From Antrihabitans cavernicola (GTDB lineage Bacteria > Actinomycetota > Actinomycetes > Mycobacteriales > Mycobacteriaceae), in assembly GCF_008297975.1 (NCBI RefSeq), contig NZ_VLNY01000002.1, forward strand, positions 62,001 to 126,000: a stretch of 64,000 bases of DNA, written 5' to 3'. Positions 61,679-64,000 of the stretch are shown one piece after another. Within the stretch, counting starts at the first letter, position 1; each line of letters opens with the position of its first letter. Position numbers and translations under genes: made by a program. Under the pieces are notes generated by a model, which saw only the letters and a program-made list of their open reading frames with translations, was not told where the DNA came from and did no database searches.

Positions 61679-62959
61679 TTGCTCGTGGATCACAAGCTGC
61701 TCATGGAGCTGATTACGATCCCGCTGTTCACCGGCGTGATCGGCTACATAACGAACTGGACAGGCGTCCTGATGTTGTTCGCGCCGCTACGGTTCTACGG
61801 ATTTCATCTACCGGGCCTCAAATTCGCGTATCCCTATCTACCGCGCCGGGTGCAGGTGCTGCCGGTATTTCATTCGGACGGCCGCATCGGCTGGCAAGGG
61901 ATGGTTCCGTCGCGCGCCGAAAAGATGGCGAGCATTGCCGTCGACAAGAGCCTGTCGAAATTGGGCAGCGTTTCCGATTTCTATCGCGAGTTGGATCCGG
62001 ACAGCATTGCCGAACAATTCGTGAAGATTGCGCAGCCCGAAATTCGCGAGCTGGTTCACAACCTGATGCGGCGCGAAAATCCGCGCCTGTGGTACAACCT
62101 GCCCGGCTTTGCCAAGGAAGCAATCTATCGGCGGGTCGAAAGCGAACTCCCCGAGAACGCCAGCCGAATCACGGCGACCCTCGGCGATCACATCGAAGAA
62201 CTGCTCGATCCCAAGTGGATGGCGATCCGGCATCTGACCGAGCATCCGAAACTGCTCAACAGCATCTTCCGCGAGATGGGCGCCAAAGAGCTGAAGTTCA
62301 TGGTCAACTTCGGCTTCTACTTCGGCTACCCGATGGGTTTCGTCCTGGTCGGCGTGCTGCACCTGCTGCCGTTCTGGTGGGTGCTACCGCTCGGCGGTGT
62401 CGTGATCGGCTACATCGTCAACTATCTGGGTATCACGCTGATCTACGAGCCGATCCAGCCCACCCGCTGGTTGCCGTGGCGCCAGGGGCTGATGCTCAAG
62501 CGAAGGCCAGAAGTGATCGGCGGTTTTGCGGACCTGATCGCCGACGACGTCATCACGACCGAGAACATCGCCAAGGAACTGATGTTCGGGCCCCGATCCG
62601 ATCGCACCCGCCAGATGCTGGAGACAGTCATGGGCGGCGCGATCGATCACGCCGTCGGGCGTGCGCGGATTGCGGTCAAGATGTCGGTCGGTAGCGAGGA
62701 GTACGACCGACTTCAGGTCGCCATCGCCCCCGCGGCGATGAAGTTCGCCACCGACGCGATGAGTGACAGAGAGTTTTCCGCACAGCAGGCGGGTCGTATT
62801 CGATTGTTCGTCGCGACCCAGATGAGCAAGCTCAGCCTCGAGGATTTCGTCGATCTACTGCGGTCGGCGACCAAACAGGACGAGTGGCTGCTGTTCGTTC
62901 ACGGTGCGGTATTAGGGTCACTTGGTGGCTTCCTGCACCTGGCGATTTTCGGGGTGTGA
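61679..62959 (+). CDS. DUF445-family membrane protein (copy B)
   Basis: The 426-residue paralogue of the gene at 53693-54994 begins near LLMELITIPLFTGVIGYITN followed by WTGVLMLFAPLRFYGF. It keeps the same cytosolic region (PSRAEKMASIAVDKSLSKLG) and second hairpin (FYFGYPMGFVLVGVLHLLPF, LPLGGVVIGYIVNYLGITLI) and ends LLFVHGAVLGSLGGFLHLAI. AGGAGG lies just ahead; the start is either this TTG or a GTG six bases later. Longer in-frame reading upstream lacks conserved sequence. It is followed 21 bases later by an Abi-alpha-like gene. Confidence 0.85.
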   Translation: MLVDHKLLMELITIPLFTGVIGYITNWTGVLMLFAPLRFYGFHLPGLKFAYPYLPRRVQVLPVFHSDGRIGWQGMVPSRAEKMASIAVDKSLSKLGSVSDFYRELDPDSIAEQFVKIAQPEIRELVHNLMRRENPRLWYNLPGFAKEAIYRRVESELPENASRITATLGDHIEELLDPKWMAIRHLTEHPKLLNSIFREMGAKELKFMVNFGFYFGYPMGFVLVGVLHLLPFWWVLPLGGVVIGYIVNYLGITLIYEPIQPTRWLPWRQGLMLKRRPEVIGGFADLIADDVITTENIAKELMFGPRSDRTRQMLETVMGGAIDHAVGRARIAVKMSVGSEEYDRLQVAIAPAAMKFATDAMSDREFSAQQAGRIRLFVATQMSKLSLEDFVDLLRSATKQDEWLLFVHGAVLGSLGGFLHLAIFGV

Positions 62960-62980
62960 CCGACGCGATGGGACATCGAC

Positions 62981-63865
62981 ATGGCTAGCGAAATTGCACG
63001 AAGCGGCAACAATGAGGTCACACGCACCGGTGCCAATCTGCCCGCGCAGATCAGCCCCGAGGCGCGCATTCTGCGGGGCGTCTTCCGGGTTGCGGGTCTC
63101 GCCGCGGGTACCGCCATACGCGGCGGAACCTGGGCGGCCGGAACCACCATCGACGCAGGCAGGCAGGTGGTCGCCGCGGCGATGGAGGGCGACTCACCCG
63201 AAGACGTAGCCGAGCGCGCGTCGGCCCGTTTGCGGTCGCTTGCCCGGACCACTCTCGGTGTCACCGAAGAGTCGGTGCGCGAGATCGTCAGCTACGTGCC
63301 GACCGGAAATCTGCAGTCCGGCAACGACGCAACGCCGACACTGACGTCGCGCGAAAGCTCGGCCGAGGAGTTGCGACGTCGTGGCGACGAACTGCTTGCG
63401 ACCTCCGCCAACGTGTACAGCGAAGACGCGATGCATCCCGCGTACGGGCGAATCCTGGGCGAGTTGGCGCCGGACGAGGCGCGGATGCTCCGTTTCCTGG
63501 CACTCAACGGCAACCAGCCGATCGTCGACGTGCGTACCAACCGGCCGTTGGGCATCGGGTCCGAATTGATCGAATCGGACCTGTCGTCGGTGTCGGAACA
63601 GGCCGGGTGCAGGCATCCGGAGCGGTCGCGCTCGTATCTGATCAATCTGAAGCGCTTGGGGCTCTTGGCGATCGCCGACGAACCGGTGGAGCTGAGTCGG
63701 TACATGGTGCTCGAGGTGCAGCCGAAGGTCGATGCCGCGGTCAAACGTGCCGGGCGTGCGCCGAAGATCGTCCGCAAGCGCGTCGCCCTCACCGATTTCG
63801 GCGTCGACTTCTGCCGAACCTGCTTCACGCTCGAATCGTCGAACGCCACCGGAATCGGTATTTGA
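62981..63865 (+). CDS. Abi-alpha/DUF4393-like protein (copy B)
   Basis: The 294-residue paralogue of the gene at 52819-53691 has the core RRRGDELLATSANVYSEDAM then HPAYGRILGELAPDEARMLR. RPLGIGSELIESDLSSVSEQ, YLINLKRLGLLAIADEPVEL and LTDFGVDFCRTCF follow. The N-terminal half is longer and amphipathic (AAGTAIRGGTWAAGTTIDAG) and may touch membrane. It pairs with a DUF445 gene as copy A does. Confidence 0.75.
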   Translation: MASEIARSGNNEVTRTGANLPAQISPEARILRGVFRVAGLAAGTAIRGGTWAAGTTIDAGRQVVAAAMEGDSPEDVAERASARLRSLARTTLGVTEESVREIVSYVPTGNLQSGNDATPTLTSRESSAEELRRRGDELLATSANVYSEDAMHPAYGRILGELAPDEARMLRFLALNGNQPIVDVRTNRPLGIGSELIESDLSSVSEQAGCRHPERSRSYLINLKRLGLLAIADEPVELSRYMVLEVQPKVDAAVKRAGRAPKIVRKRVALTDFGVDFCRTCFTLESSNATGIGI

Positions 63866-63925
63866 CGCAGATTCGTCACGGCAATTCGCGCATCGAAGTG
63901 TCGGCGCAGGTGAGATGGTATCTAC

Positions 63926-64000
63926 ATGGACCACGACGCTGTCGCAGCCATCAGTCGTCTCAAGTACCGCTACCTGCGTTGCCTCGACACCAAGTCGTGG
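63926..64000 (+). CDS. SnoaL/NTF2-like protein (partial)
   Basis: The first 25 codons are present: MDHDAVAAISRLKYRYLRCLDTKSW, cut by the right edge. The pattern AI-x-x-LKYRYLRCLDTKSW is the typical first helix of nuclear-transport-factor-2/SnoaL_4 proteins, which are small cone-shaped folds used as isomerases, hydratases or ligand-binding proteins. Too little remains for a function. Confidence 0.65.
   Translation, partial: MDHDAVAAISRLKYRYLRCLDTKSW

Overview
The window reads as chromosome of a mycolic-acid actinomycete, most likely Rhodococcus or a close relative. The GC content is high. Gene order over long stretches matches the Mycobacterium tuberculosis block mprA-mprB-pepD-moaB2-mscL, then the SAF, FmdB and 5-FTHF cyclo-ligase genes, galU-moeA-rimJ and a membrane protein, and later arcA, pmt, rsmI, metS, tatD, rpfB, ksgA and ispE. 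An MspA-type porin, RpfB, a protein O-mannosyltransferase and an MgtA-like mannosyltransferase support a mycolata cell envelope. No transposase, integrase, CRISPR array or rRNA was seen; there is one tRNA, tRNA-Ala(CGC).

1-2.4 kb is a zinc-limitation locus. Cysteine-poor ribosomal proteins L28, L33 and S14 run leftward. A COG0523/Mrf-like protein, L31 type B and L32 run rightward. Two Zur-box-like palindromes lie in the short region between the two arms. Next come asnB, a DUF2079 membrane gene broken by a frameshift, and a TRIC-type channel gene. 6.5-18.7 kb is the conserved MprAB/PepD envelope-stress block with its target genes, the porin and mscL, followed by folate, UDP-glucose and gephyrin-like genes. 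The gephyrin-like gene and a downstream one-span membrane protein look like the Glp/GLPR cell-division pair. This block ends at the tRNA-Ala gene.

18.9-28.5 kb is an accessory, partly AT-richer segment placed just after the tRNA. It holds two stand-alone GyrI-like ligand-binding proteins, a DUF6875-type protein, and a GNAT protein with a LuxI-like look that overlaps a ThiF/E1-like gene. The ThiF gene resembles the N-terminal half of Rv1355c. After these come a GAF-GGDEF-EAL cyclic-di-GMP enzyme (Rv1354c-like) and three tandem paralogues of an uncharacterised PAS/GAF-like family. This is the best candidate in the window for an undescribed signalling system.

28.5-52.7 kb returns to core genes: mgtA, an SDR enzyme, soxR, arcA, an arsC-like gene, a GntR regulator, a DoxX protein, pmt, rsmI, an AurF-like diiron oxygenase with two palindromes upstream, a DUF2786 protein, metG, tatD, rpfB, ksgA, a WYL regulator beside a DrrAB-like exporter, ispE, an ABC-F protein and an FMN-type glutamate-synthase-like enzyme.

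52.8-63.9 kb is a second accessory-looking locus with mirror symmetry. A DUF445 membrane protein plus an Abi-alpha (DUF4393)-like protein occurs at both ends, pointing outward. Between them lie translationally coupled DUF6230/DUF6114 envelope genes, a signal peptidase I-like protein, a small membrane protein and a tandem universal stress protein. The window ends inside a probable SnoaL/NTF2-fold gene.
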